This document shows positions 24,846 to 34,209 of a stretch of DNA of 64,000 nt, one piece after another. The first letter of the stretch is position 1; each line of letters starts with the position of its first letter. The stretch is from NCBI GenBank assembly GCA_964480725.1, contig CAYZQO010000023.1, positions 1 to 64,000 on the forward strand, written 5' to 3'. Position numbers and translations under genes: made by a program. The notes below the pieces were generated by a model that had not been told where the DNA came from, made no database searches, and saw only the letters and a program-made list of their open reading frames with translations. The stretch comes from JAFGBI01 sp964480725. GTDB lineage: Bacteria; Myxococcota_A; Polyangia; Polyangiales; Polyangiaceae.

Positions 24846-26618
24846 TCACTTCCAGCGGCCGCGGATGGCCCGGTAGGTTTCCATCACCGCGAAGCCGGCG
24901 AGCCACGCGAGGCAGGCGATCACGAAGAGTCCCCCGACGGCTAAGTGTCCGGCTGCGATGAGCGTGGAGCCGGCGATGAGCATCGATCCGTTCACGAGCC
25001 CGACGAAGAGGCGCTTCCCGAGCAGATCGGCGGCGCGCAGGACGCCGGAGTTCTCCGTGTTCACGGTGAGGCGTCCGAACCGCAGATCCTCAAGCACCTC
25101 GTGGACCTGCTGCGGCAGCGTGTCGGACGCGCCGCTCAGCCGCTCGAGGCGCCGCAGGAGCTCCATCCCCAAGCGCTCCGGCGAGTAGCGCCGCTTCAGC
25201 AGGTCGAGGAACAGCGGTCGCGCCTCGGTGAACAGGTCGATGTCAGGGTCGAGCTCACGGCCGACCCCCTCGACCGTCATCAAGGCCTTGCCCACCAGCG
25301 TGAAGTCCGTGGGGATGCTCAGTCCGAACTGGGTGGCGCCCTGCACCACGTCACGGACCAGGCCGGAGAGGTTGACGTCGCGGAGCGGGCGGCCGAGGTA
25401 TTTTTCTGCGCGGAGCCCCACCTCGGCGCGGAACGCCTCGCGCTCGATCTTCTCCGACGGGGTACCGATGGCGTAGATGGCGTCGGCGATGCCGTCGTAG
25501 TCCTTGCGGATTGCCGCCACCATCAGGTCGATGGTGAGATCGCGCACCCGTGGGCTGAGGCGTCCCACCATGCCCAGATCGATCAGGCCCAGCACCGGGT
25601 GTTCGGGGGTCCCGAGGATGATCGCGTTGCCCGGGTGGGGGTCCGCGTGGAAGAAGCCATCCTCGAAGATCTGCTTCACCATCACGCGAAGCGCGATCTG
25701 GCTGAGGGCTCTTCCGGAGAAGCCGGCCTGCACCGCCTCGTAGACCTTGACCCCGTCGAGGAACTCGAGCGTGAGGACCAGCTTGGTGGAGGCATCGCGG
25801 TAGACGCGAGGGAACTTCACCTCCGGCAGTTGCTCGAAATTCTGGGCGAAGAGTGCCGCGTTCTCGGCCTCGAGCGCAAAATCGAGCTCGCTGTTGACCG
25901 CGCGATCGAACTGCTGGACGAGCCCTACCGGCGAATACACGCGGCTCTCCGGGATGGCTCGCTCGACCAGACCGGCGAAGGTGTGGAGCAGGTCCACGTC
26001 GCTGGCGATGGTGCGCGCGATCCCTGGGCGCTGGACCTTGACGACCACCTCCTGCGCGCCGTCCGAGCCCCGGATCCGGGCTCGATGCACCTGGGCGATG
26101 CTTCCAGCGGCAAGCGGAGTTTCTTCGAATGACTCGAAGACCTCGCCGAGCGTCCTCCCCAGGGACTGCTCAATCGCGTCGCGCGCCTCGGCGAACGCGA
26201 TCGGAGGGACGGCGTCTTGCAGCTTGCGAAGCTCGGCGATCACCTCGGGTGGCAGCACGTCGGCGCGTGTCGAGGCGATCTGTCCCAGCTTGACGAAGCT
26301 CGGGCCGAGGTCCTCGAGCACCCGCCGCAGCCGCACCGGGAGCGAGAGCTCGCGGCGCGCGGCGTTACCTCGCTCGATGTCCTCGAGGGTGGCGGCGCTG
26401 GCGAGATCCGTCTCCGCTAGCTCGCTCTCACCCCCGCGCGCGCTCTCGGCCGGTGCCGAGTCGCGTCGCCGCCCATCTGGCGGCGGTGGCGCGCTGGCGG
26501 AGCGTGCGCGGCGCCCGCCGAGGCGCGTGACGACCTCCCCGAATCCGTGGCGAATCAGGACCGTGGAGATGTCACGGAGACGCGCCAGATCTCGCGCTGC
26601 GTGGATGATTCTCACCAT
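24846..26618 (-). CDS. ABC1/UbiB-family atypical kinase
   Basis: The 590-residue protein has the UbiB-family signature KLGQIASTRADVLPPEVIAE (the KxGQ motif that replaces the usual Gly-rich loop), VVVKVQRPG for the ATP lysine, FHADPHPGN for the catalytic loop and LIDLGMVG for the metal site. Two C-terminal hydrophobic helices (LFVGLVNGSMLIAGSTLIAA, LFVIACLAWLAGFAV) fit membrane attachment. Family members support ubiquinone or other isoprenoid lipid metabolism. No quinone genes are adjacent, so the role stays general. A charged low-complexity segment occupies about residues 35-75. Confidence 0.9.
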   Translation of the reverse strand: MVRIIHAARDLARLRDISTVLIRHGFGEVVTRLGGRRARSASAPPPPDGRRRDSAPAESARGGESELAETDLASAATLEDIERGNAARRELSLPVRLRRVLEDLGPSFVKLGQIASTRADVLPPEVIAELRKLQDAVPPIAFAEARDAIEQSLGRTLGEVFESFEETPLAAGSIAQVHRARIRGSDGAQEVVVKVQRPGIARTIASDVDLLHTFAGLVERAIPESRVYSPVGLVQQFDRAVNSELDFALEAENAALFAQNFEQLPEVKFPRVYRDASTKLVLTLEFLDGVKVYEAVQAGFSGRALSQIALRVMVKQIFEDGFFHADPHPGNAIILGTPEHPVLGLIDLGMVGRLSPRVRDLTIDLMVAAIRKDYDGIADAIYAIGTPSEKIEREAFRAEVGLRAEKYLGRPLRDVNLSGLVRDVVQGATQFGLSIPTDFTLVGKALMTVEGVGRELDPDIDLFTEARPLFLDLLKRRYSPERLGMELLRRLERLSGASDTLPQQVHEVLEDLRFGRLTVNTENSGVLRAADLLGKRLFVGLVNGSMLIAGSTLIAAGHLAVGGLFVIACLAWLAGFAVMETYRAIRGRWK

Positions 26619-26643
26619 GGGCGGCTCTCGTGGGGTCGCTCCG

Positions 26644-27093
26644 CTACTCGTCGCCGATCTGTGACAGGCCCGCGCTGAGCCGCGCGCGCAGCTTGATCAG
26701 GTCGTAGGCTTCGATCGAGCCGCTCGCCTGACCGGTCGCGAGCCCCACCGAACGCGCCCGATCGCGCGCGACCGAGGAGAGCCCGAGGCGATCGCCGAGG
26801 GAGCGGAGCGCCAGCTCCTCCTCGGGCGCCACGTCGCCGTCCAGGGTCGCGATCCAGCAGGCCACGGCGTAGGTGAAGAGGCGGGTGAGCCGGTTCATCC
26901 GGACCGTCTCCAGCTCTCCGACCTCGACCCGGTGGGCGATGGCGTCCTCCACCGCCTGGAGGTCGTCCGCTCCGAGCGCCATTTGTCGCGCCGCGGCGCG
27001 GATGCCGCGCGCCTCCTCCGGAGCCATGGTGTTGTCGGCCCAGGCGACGGCCGCGAGGGCGATCAGGGTGTCGCGTCCGATACTCACGTCCAT
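26644..27093 (-). CDS. TerB-like helical protein
   Basis: The 149-residue all-helical product contains LIALAAVAWADNTMAPEEAR and a second half (CWIATLDGDVAPEEELALRS), each an acidic loop between helices as in TerB/TerB-like domains, which bind metal. It starts upstream of the UbiB-family gene on the same strand with a 25-base gap. Its function is unknown; the TerB assignment is by pattern only. Confidence 0.6.
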   Translation of the reverse strand: MDVSIGRDTLIALAAVAWADNTMAPEEARGIRAAARQMALGADDLQAVEDAIAHRVEVGELETVRMNRLTRLFTYAVACWIATLDGDVAPEEELALRSLGDRLGLSSVARDRARSVGLATGQASGSIEAYDLIKLRARLSAGLSQIGDE

Positions 27094-27102
27094 GGGTGCA
27101 GT

Positions 27103-28344
27103 CTATCGCACGTGGACCAGAGTACCGCGATCGTAGGCGGTCGGTAGGACGGCGGACCAGCCGGCGGGCAGCCGCGGTCCCGTCCACTCGAAGAGCCACC
27201 GGGCGTCCAGGGGCGCCAGGTTCACGCAGCCGTGGCTCCTCACCTGCCCGAACGATCGGTGCCAGAACGTGCCGTGCAGGCCGTAGCCGCGGTCGAAGTA
27301 CATCACCCACGGGACGTCCTGGATCGCGTACAGGTGGCTCGCCCCCTCGTCCTCCAGATTGTCCATGTCGCTCGAGAGCAGCTTGATCCAGATCCGGTGA
27401 AGCCCCGCCGGCGTGCTCTCCAGGGTGCCATCCGGCCCCCGGCCCGTCGAAACCAGGGTCGCGAACACGGGCCGGTCGCCCTCGAAGGCGGTGAGGACTT
27501 GCTGCTTCCGGTCCACGTCGATCCAGCGTTCCGCGGGGGCGACCGCGGGCATGGGATCGGGACGGGTGGGGATCCGCAGGTCGCGACCGTCCAGCCACTC
27601 GCGCTCACCGACGCGGTGCCAGCGCCGCGCCCCGAGGGTCACGGTTTCAAGGACAGGGACCACGGTGAACCGAGCCCGCCCCCCGGCGAGGCGCCGCCCG
27701 CCGGGGCCGGAGAACGAGCGTGCCTCCTCCGTGAACACCCAGGCCAGGTCGAGCTGGCCCTGCAGCTCTTCGCCATGGAAGAGCGACGGCCGCGCCGGTT
27801 GCAGCTCTCGCAGCGGCACCCAGAACCCCTTGCTCGTGAAGGCGAACGCCTCGCCCGGGTTCCGCTCCCGGACCTGGACCACGGCGACGGCGAACCCCGG
27901 CTCAAGCTGCACGTCCGGCGCGCCGAGTTCGGCCGTCGCGAGGTCGCGGTAACCCAGGGCGCCGTACTCGCCCGCGAAATGATACCGAAAGGGGAGGCCG
28001 TCGGCGTCCGGCCGCGGCCCAAACGGCGGGAGCGCGCGCCACGGCGAGGGCTCGACCCGGGAGCTGCAGACCCACGCCAGCGCGCCGACCATGAGCCAAG
28101 CTCCGTCGCAATCCGGGCCCGGACGAGCTGCGAAGAGCGCCAGCCGGGTCCCTTGTTCCGCCGCGCCGCGCCGCGCCGCGTCGCTGGTGGGCGCGACGAA
28201 GAGGGGCTCGTCGGGGCCGGTCACGACGACGCTCCTTGCTGCGGCGAGGTCCCCGGGGATCGGCCCGTCGAACCAGGGCTGTGCCGCAGCCGCGCGGGCC
28301 AAGAGCCCGACGGCAACCGCCGCCGCGAGCGCGCTGCGCTTCAT
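27103..28344 (-). CDS. Secreted L,D-transpeptidase (YkuD domain)
   Basis: A signal peptide (MKRSALAAAVAVGLLARAAAAQ) precedes a middle region with SH3-like segments and a C-terminal YkuD domain with HGTFWHRSFGQVRSHGCVNL, which holds the catalytic His/Cys. Such enzymes make 3-3 cross-links in peptidoglycan or attach lipoproteins. ATG at 28344 is chosen because it begins the signal peptide. Product 413 residues. Upstream of the TerB-like gene by 9 bases. Confidence 0.9.
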   Translation of the reverse strand: MKRSALAAAVAVGLLARAAAAQPWFDGPIPGDLAAARSVVVTGPDEPLFVAPTSDAARRGAAEQGTRLALFAARPGPDCDGAWLMVGALAWVCSSRVEPSPWRALPPFGPRPDADGLPFRYHFAGEYGALGYRDLATAELGAPDVQLEPGFAVAVVQVRERNPGEAFAFTSKGFWVPLRELQPARPSLFHGEELQGQLDLAWVFTEEARSFSGPGGRRLAGGRARFTVVPVLETVTLGARRWHRVGEREWLDGRDLRIPTRPDPMPAVAPAERWIDVDRKQQVLTAFEGDRPVFATLVSTGRGPDGTLESTPAGLHRIWIKLLSSDMDNLEDEGASHLYAIQDVPWVMYFDRGYGLHGTFWHRSFGQVRSHGCVNLAPLDARWLFEWTGPRLPAGWSAVLPTAYDRGTLVHVR

Positions 28345-28467
28345 TCGGCCCAGCGTAAGGCAGTGGCCCGGGCCCCGGCCACTTCGTCGGGCTACGCGCC
28401 GGCGCATGCCTCGGCCCATGCGCGCCGGCGCCCGTGGCAGGAACGGGGTCGGCCTCGCCCGGCTCGA

Positions 28468-29349
28468 TCAATGGAACGAGAAGCGTAGCTCGTGGTCGCA
28501 GACCTTGAACACGTCACCCTCGTTGATCACCTTCCGCTGCACGCGCTGTCCGGCGTACTCGACGCCGTTGGTCGAGCCCATATCGACGATGTAGTATTGG
28601 CCGTTGAGGAACTCGACCATCGCGTGCTGCCGGGACACGTTGGGATCCTTGATGGTCAGATCGCTCGACTGCTTGCCGCGCCCGATAATGAAGCGGTCCT
28701 TGTTGACGCTGAATCTCTCGCCAGAGTAGTAAATCGAGAGCTGTCCCGGCGCCGAGTAACCCCCGCCCGGGGGCGCTGGCGGTGGCGCCGGGGGAGCGCC
28801 CCTCGGGCTCAGCGGTGCGGGAGGGGCAGGGGCCAGGGGGCGTCCACCCACCGGCGGGGGAGGTGCCAGGCGGATCGTCTGGGGTCCTCCGGGTGGCGGT
28901 GGCAGGGACGGCGCCGGTAGCGCGCCGTGGGATCCAGTCCGGCGCATCGACGGCGTTGGGGGGGGCGGCGGCATCGGTGACCCGCCCGGGGCCGGGGGCG
29001 CCAGGTGCAGCGGGGGCGGCGGGGCCGGGTGCCCCGGGGGAGCGAGTGGGGGAAGGCTGGCGCCCGCCGGCGGCGGCGGCGATAGCGGGCGCGCCGGTAA
29101 CGGTAGCGGCGGGGGGGCAGAGGGACGCTTGCCCGTGCCCGGCGTCGGCGGCGGCACGGCGCCCGCCGGCATCGGCGCGGCCGCCGACGTGCTCGTGTAG
29201 CCGCGCTGTCGCGCGTACTGCTTCATCGCGTCGTTGATGAGGTAGTCGATCGAGCATTCGAGCTCGCGCGCCATTTGCTCGAACTTGAGCCAGAGCGAGT
29301 CGCGGCACTGGAACGTGCGCGGCGTCTTCTTGTTCGGGTCGGCGGTCAT
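28468..29349 (-). CDS. FHA-domain protein with N-terminal ribbon-helix-helix-like region
   Basis: Residues 1-52 (RTFQCRDSLWLKFEQMAREL, then CSIDYLINDAMKQYARQRG) look like a ribbon-helix-helix DNA-binding fold. A Pro/Ala/Gly linker of about 150 residues follows, then an FHA domain with the phosphothreonine-binding residues GRGKQSSDLTI, VSRQHA and MGSTNGVE. FHA domains read Ser/Thr phosphorylation, and this window has several Ser/Thr kinases. The pairing of DNA-binding and phospho-reading ends suggests a kinase-controlled regulator (inference). 293 residues. Confidence 0.85.
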   Translation of the reverse strand: MTADPNKKTPRTFQCRDSLWLKFEQMARELECSIDYLINDAMKQYARQRGYTSTSAAAPMPAGAVPPPTPGTGKRPSAPPPLPLPARPLSPPPPAGASLPPLAPPGHPAPPPPLHLAPPAPGGSPMPPPPPTPSMRRTGSHGALPAPSLPPPPGGPQTIRLAPPPPVGGRPLAPAPPAPLSPRGAPPAPPPAPPGGGYSAPGQLSIYYSGERFSVNKDRFIIGRGKQSSDLTIKDPNVSRQHAMVEFLNGQYYIVDMGSTNGVEYAGQRVQRKVINEGDVFKVCDHELRFSFH

Positions 29350-29407
29350 GCGATGGTTCCTGACGAGGCGCGGGCACCGACCCGGGCGAGGGCCGTGCGG
29401 GGTCGGT

Positions 29408-31069
29408 TCATCGTTTCTCCTGGGGCTCGCTCCGCCCGGGGGGCGCGTCGCGCGCCGCCACGGCGGGTTCGACGCAGAATTTCACGAACTGACCGATTGT
29501 GGCGACTTCCTTGACGATGTGTGCCCCTCCCTCGACCACCTCGCACTCCCAGGCGCAGCCGCGATCGTTGCCCTCGCAATCTGGCGTCTTGGGCACCTTC
29601 ATGGGGTCGGCCTCAAGCCCGGCGAGCAACGGAAGGTCGCCCCGGGTGCCGTGGTGGAAATAGTACCCGAGGGCGGTCACTCGCGAGATCACGGGTTGGC
29701 CCGCGGCGACCTGAGCCGCCGCGATGGCGCCCGGCGTGGTCTTGCCCTTCAGTGTGCCGAGCCGGTAGCCGTACTGGAGGGGCTCCGCGATGGCCAGCTC
29801 CTTGGTCGCGTCGCGGAGTTCTGCGAGCACCTCTCCGACCTGGTCCGCGTCGCTCATGCTGAGCACCAGATCGGCCGCCATCCAGCGGATCTTCCACTTC
29901 TTCTCGCCAAAGAGCGAGTAGAGCCGGTCGACCACCAGCTTGCGGGGCATCTCGCCGACGCGACGGAGCGCCTGATCCCTCACGGAGTCGGGGGCGTCGT
30001 CGGAGCGCGCGATGGCCAGCACCGCGTCGATCTGATCCAGCGTTCGTTGGTCGCAGTTGGCGGCGGCGCACTTGACGATGTTGCCCTCGAGCGCGGCCAG
30101 GGCGGCCGCGCGCCGCTTCTCGGTACGGTGTCGGTCCCCGGCGAAGTCGAGGAGATACTCGACGGTCGGCGCGCCGGCGACGCGCTTCATCGAGCTGAAG
30201 ACACGCAGGAGCTCCTCCTCCTGGTACTGGTCGAGCTGCGCCTCGAATTGCTCGTGGGTCGGCTTCAGCCGCGACGCCTCGTTGATGGACCTCACCAGCG
30301 GGCCCTTTCGCTGCTTCCACCCCGCGTCGGCGACGTCGGCGGCGATCCGCACCAGCCGCCGGCTCGCATCGAGCTTGGTTCTTTCGTCCCCCAAATCGGC
30401 GATCAGGGACGCCAGAAGGTCGATCTTCTTCCCGTCCGGCACCAGCAGCGGCGGGAGCCGTCGGGCGCCCTCAGCCTTGAGCGATTTGAGCACCTGCTCC
30501 ACGCCGAAGAGCTGCGAGGGATCATCGACCCGGCGCGCGAAATCCGCGGCGCACCAATCCGCCAGAGCCTGCTCCAGGGCGACGCGGTGAGCTGGGTCCT
30601 CGACCAGCTGCGAGCCCTCGTGGGTGAGCAGCGCGAACGCGGTGTCCTTGTAGGGGATCGATGGATCGATCGACGCCAGCTGACCCGCCGGCACCATCGG
30701 CACGGGTCGTCGGAGCTCGACGACGATCACCGGGACCAGTCGCTCGACGATCGCCGACCGTTCTTCCCGCGGCAGGCTCGCGATGGCGTGGATGAGTCCG
30801 CGGTTGTCGGGGTCGCCGTCCTCGCCCACGATCCCCACCCGCCGGCCGTTGCGGGGCTTCATCTCGATCAGGGTCTTCGCTGCCTCGACGCGCAGGTCGA
30901 GCAGGTACTTGTCGTGGGTGAGCACGGCCACGAGCTTGCGCGGTCCCTGCTTGGTGTTGCCCCACCGCTGGACATCGCTCGGCGAGGTGCGGCAGGCGAC
31001 CGCCAGCACGACCGTGACGAAGGCGGCGCCGAGCCCCGGGGGCCAGCGGTGCCATGCCAACCAACGCAT
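29408..31069 (-). CDS. HEAT-repeat-type lipoprotein, function unknown
   Basis: The N-terminus has a hydrophobic segment ending in a lipobox-like AVAC, suggesting lipidation. The rest (to ~553 residues) is helical repeats with armadillo/HEAT character (LRVEAAKTLIEMKPRNGR, RAAALAALEGNIVKCAAANC, IRWMAADLVLSMSDADQVGE). The last ~60 residues contain four cysteines (CEGNDRGCAWEC then VKFCVEP). It lies 58 bases upstream of the FHA gene on the same strand and may share its transcript. No named family is recognised. Confidence 0.75.
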   Translation of the reverse strand: MRWLAWHRWPPGLGAAFVTVVLAVACRTSPSDVQRWGNTKQGPRKLVAVLTHDKYLLDLRVEAAKTLIEMKPRNGRRVGIVGEDGDPDNRGLIHAIASLPREERSAIVERLVPVIVVELRRPVPMVPAGQLASIDPSIPYKDTAFALLTHEGSQLVEDPAHRVALEQALADWCAADFARRVDDPSQLFGVEQVLKSLKAEGARRLPPLLVPDGKKIDLLASLIADLGDERTKLDASRRLVRIAADVADAGWKQRKGPLVRSINEASRLKPTHEQFEAQLDQYQEEELLRVFSSMKRVAGAPTVEYLLDFAGDRHRTEKRRAAALAALEGNIVKCAAANCDQRTLDQIDAVLAIARSDDAPDSVRDQALRRVGEMPRKLVVDRLYSLFGEKKWKIRWMAADLVLSMSDADQVGEVLAELRDATKELAIAEPLQYGYRLGTLKGKTTPGAIAAAQVAAGQPVISRVTALGYYFHHGTRGDLPLLAGLEADPMKVPKTPDCEGNDRGCAWECEVVEGGAHIVKEVATIGQFVKFCVEPAVAARDAPPGRSEPQEKR

Positions 31070-31271
31070 CGAAATCCCTTCAGTCACCGGGCCCGCGCAG
31101 GCCCGCTCCCGGGACCGGCCCAGCCGAGTCTACAGGCCGACCGCTCCACGACTCAAGCCAGGGCAGACGGCGTCCCCGCGGGAAATTCCCCGGAGAGACG
31201 CGGTGCCGTAGCGGGCGCCACCCCCTGGACTTGTCCCCGATGGGTAGGATAATGTAGTCCAAGGTAGACCC

Positions 31272-33941
31272 ATGGGAACCCGCCCGTTCACCTCGCGCGC
31301 CGCCACCGAACCCGACGCGGCCACGGGGCCGGCGTTCACGGGGGCGACTCCGCTCGCTGCCTCGTTCGGGAGCCGGCGCGGTCGGGAGGCGGTCGCGCTG
31401 CTCTGCTTTGCCTTGGCGGCGTTCCTCAGCCTGGCGCTGGCGACCTACCGGGGCTCGCCTCACGACCCCGGCATCGCGGGGGCCGACTGGGTCGGACCGG
31501 TGGGCGCGTCCATCGCGCGCGTCCTCGTGCAGGGGTTCGGTCTGGTCGCCTGGCTCGCGGTGGTCGAGCTCGTCGCGCTGGGCCTGCCGGTCTTTCGCGG
31601 CGGCGACCTCCCGGCGCTGGGCCTCCGGGTCGCGGGTGATCTCGTCATCGCGGTCGTGGTCGCGGCGCTGGCACAGGTCGCCGCGCCCGACGGGCGGGTC
31701 TTCGGGGAGTACTCGTGCGGCGGCAACGTCGGGCTGCTGTTTGGCGAGCTAGCGCGGGGGCTCTTCTCCACGCTCGGATCCTTTCTGGTCGGGACCACGG
31801 CGATTTGCCTGATCCTGATCGCTCGGAGCAGCTTCTCCTTCATTGCCTGGTGTGTCCGGGTCGTCGCGCTGCTGGGCGCCCTCGAGCGGTGGTTGCACCG
31901 GGTCGCCCTGCGCCTCGTCGGCGCCTGGGCGGAGGCCTGGCGGATCCGACGAACCAAGCGCCAGGAGGAGGAGCCGTCGCCGGTCAGCATCCACCGCGAC
32001 GTCACGGACGAGGCGATCCTCGCGCAGCTGGCCAGCGAGGAGGAGAGCGACTGGATCGCGCCCCTCGAGGGGACAGATCCCGCCCCTGTCACCGTGTCGG
32101 CGGGGCTCCGGGACGGCAGCTTCGAGTTCGACGCTGCGTCCGGCCAGAGTCCTTGCTCCGACGCCTCCGTGCTGGTGGCCATCGCTGCGACCGGCTCGCC
32201 ACCGGACGTCGCGGTGGTGCCGGAGCCAGCGACCCCCGGCGCGCTCGGCGTCCTCCTCCAGGCGGAAGGGTCGGGCGGTCCTTTCGCCTCGACGGCGGCG
32301 GGGAACGCCGAGCCAGCGCCATCGGCGCGTTCCCCCCGCCCGCGATCGCGGCGCGAGTCGGGGCCGCGCATCGTCGACACCAGCGCCGAGCAGCAGGTGG
32401 AGCGCACGGGCCGGCCCGTGGAGCGGCGCGATGGATTCCAGCTCCCCTCGCCGGAGCTCCTGGAGCGGGCGCCGGAGACGATCGAGCGGGATGACGAGGA
32501 TCGGCTCAAGGAGAACGCGCGACAGCTGGAGAAGACGCTCGCCGATTTCGGAGTGTCAGCCCGCGTCACCGACATCCGGCCAGGGCCCACCGTCACTACC
32601 TACGAGGTGAAGCCCGCGGCGGGGACCAAGGTGAGCAAGGTGGTTGGGCTCGCCGACGATCTTGCCCTCGGGTTGTCGAGGAAGGTCCGTATCAACCCGC
32701 TCCCAGAGAAGGGCTGCATCGGCTTCGAGCTCCCCAACGACCACCGTCCACGCTTGTTTCTCCGTGACCTCGTGGAGCACCGCGGGTTCGCCGAGCTCGC
32801 CGCCACCGAACCGCTGCCGATGGTGCTCGGGCGCGACCCGGTGGGCAAGCCGTTCTACGCCGACCTCACCGCGATGACCCACGTGATTGTGGCGGGCGCC
32901 ACCGGCGCGGGCAAGAGCGTCGGCATCGCTGTCATGCTGTCGAGCCTGCTCTTCTCGCGGACGCCCGACGAACTCCGGCTGCTGATGATCGATCCCAAGG
33001 TGGTCGAGCTCGCTCCGTTCGACGGGATCCCGCACATGCTGCTGCCGGTGGTCACCGACATGAAGCAGGCCGCCGCCGCGCTGCGCTGGGCAGTGGACGA
33101 GATGGAGCGTCGATACCAGCTCTTCGCCGACGCAGGGACGAAGAACGTGAAGACGTACAACGCCTGGGTCGATCGAGTGGCCCGAGGGGAGCTCCCCGCT
33201 CCTGAGGCTGCGCGCCTCTCGGCCCTGACGGCGGAGGGCGCCGTGGTCAGTGTCCCCGCGGCGAAGACGGGTGGCGACGGGGAGCAGCTCCCCGGGCGTC
33301 TCCCCTACATCGTGGTCGTCGTGGACGAGTTCGCCGACCTGATGATGCAGCAAGGCAAGGACGTGGAGGCCTCCGTGGCGCGGCTCGCCCAGAAGGCGCG
33401 CGCGGCCGGCATTCACGTCATCCTCGCGACGCAGCGGCCGAGCGTGGACGTCATCACCGGGATGATCAAGGCGAACTTCCCGTCTCGCATCGCGTTCCGT
33501 GTCGCCCAGAAGGTGGACAGTCGGACCATCCTCGACGACCAGGGTGCCGAGCACCTGCTCGGCAAGGGGGACATGCTGGTGAAGATGAACGGCCGCTCGG
33601 ACACACTCCGGGTGCAGTGCCCGTTCATCAGCGAGGAGGAGGTCGCCGCGCTGACCGACTACCTGCGGGCCCAGGGTACTCCGCAGTACCACGACGCCAT
33701 CCTGCGCGAGGCGAACGAGGACGACCCCGACGGGTCGCCCGAGGCGGTGATGGACGCGCGCTACGACGAGGCCGTCCGCATCATCGCCGAAACCCAGCGC
33801 TGCTCCACGTCGTGGCTGCAGCGCAAGATGGGCATCGGTTACAACCGTGCCGCCAAGATAGTGGAGGCGATGGAACGTCAGGGGGTCGTCGGACCGGCAA
33901 ATGGCGTGCGGGACCGCGAGGTCCTGGTCGCGCCCATCTGA
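31272..33941 (+). CDS. ftsK: DNA translocase FtsK/SpoIIIE
   Basis: The 889-residue protein has four N-terminal membrane helices, a ~250-residue variable linker, the alpha/beta motor with Walker A GATGAGKS (542-549, K548) and VVVVDEFADLMM, and a C-terminal gamma winged helix (YDEAVRIIAETQRCSTSWLQ, GIGYNRAAKIVEAMERQGVV) that reads KOPS sites. It pumps chromosomes through the septum. An AAGG site precedes the ATG. A GATAAT hexamer at about 31247 could be its -10 element, with no clear -35. Confidence 0.96.
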   Translation: MGTRPFTSRAATEPDAATGPAFTGATPLAASFGSRRGREAVALLCFALAAFLSLALATYRGSPHDPGIAGADWVGPVGASIARVLVQGFGLVAWLAVVELVALGLPVFRGGDLPALGLRVAGDLVIAVVVAALAQVAAPDGRVFGEYSCGGNVGLLFGELARGLFSTLGSFLVGTTAICLILIARSSFSFIAWCVRVVALLGALERWLHRVALRLVGAWAEAWRIRRTKRQEEEPSPVSIHRDVTDEAILAQLASEEESDWIAPLEGTDPAPVTVSAGLRDGSFEFDAASGQSPCSDASVLVAIAATGSPPDVAVVPEPATPGALGVLLQAEGSGGPFASTAAGNAEPAPSARSPRPRSRRESGPRIVDTSAEQQVERTGRPVERRDGFQLPSPELLERAPETIERDDEDRLKENARQLEKTLADFGVSARVTDIRPGPTVTTYEVKPAAGTKVSKVVGLADDLALGLSRKVRINPLPEKGCIGFELPNDHRPRLFLRDLVEHRGFAELAATEPLPMVLGRDPVGKPFYADLTAMTHVIVAGATGAGKSVGIAVMLSSLLFSRTPDELRLLMIDPKVVELAPFDGIPHMLLPVVTDMKQAAAALRWAVDEMERRYQLFADAGTKNVKTYNAWVDRVARGELPAPEAARLSALTAEGAVVSVPAAKTGGDGEQLPGRLPYIVVVVDEFADLMMQQGKDVEASVARLAQKARAAGIHVILATQRPSVDVITGMIKANFPSRIAFRVAQKVDSRTILDDQGAEHLLGKGDMLVKMNGRSDTLRVQCPFISEEEVAALTDYLRAQGTPQYHDAILREANEDDPDGSPEAVMDARYDEAVRIIAETQRCSTSWLQRKMGIGYNRAAKIVEAMERQGVVGPANGVRDREVLVAPI

Positions 33942-33972
33942 TGCCCCCCCGGGCCGCTGGGGGGTCCGGTGC

Positions 33973-33985
33973 GGGAAACGCCCCC
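33973..33985 (-). repeat. Copy of the GGGGGCGTTTCCC element in the ftsK downstream gap
   Basis: The 268-base gap 33942-34209 after ftsK contains, on the minus strand, the same 13-mer seen at 24731-24743 after atpE. Runs of seven C, six G and six C surround it. No gene is seen in the gap. Confidence 0.4.
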
Positions 33986-34209
33986 GCCCCCCGTGCGAGC
34001 GACCGCTCGGACTACCGTTCTCGTCGCTCCGAGAGGCCCCGCGCGGCGGATCTTTGTGGGGTGGGCGCGCCCACCTATGGTACTGACATGCCATCGAGGA
34101 GGCGACTTCGGCCGCCCTCCCGTCCCCATCACCGTCGGGGGTGCCGCGCCGTCGCCCCCGCGCTGGCCGGGCCCGCACCTCACCGCTGTCTCTTCGCAGG
34201 AACTCGCTG

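Noticed and set aside
24606..24944. Plus-strand frame between atpE and the UbiB-family gene
   Set aside because: Overlaps the UbiB-family coding end and two hairpins; no domain features.
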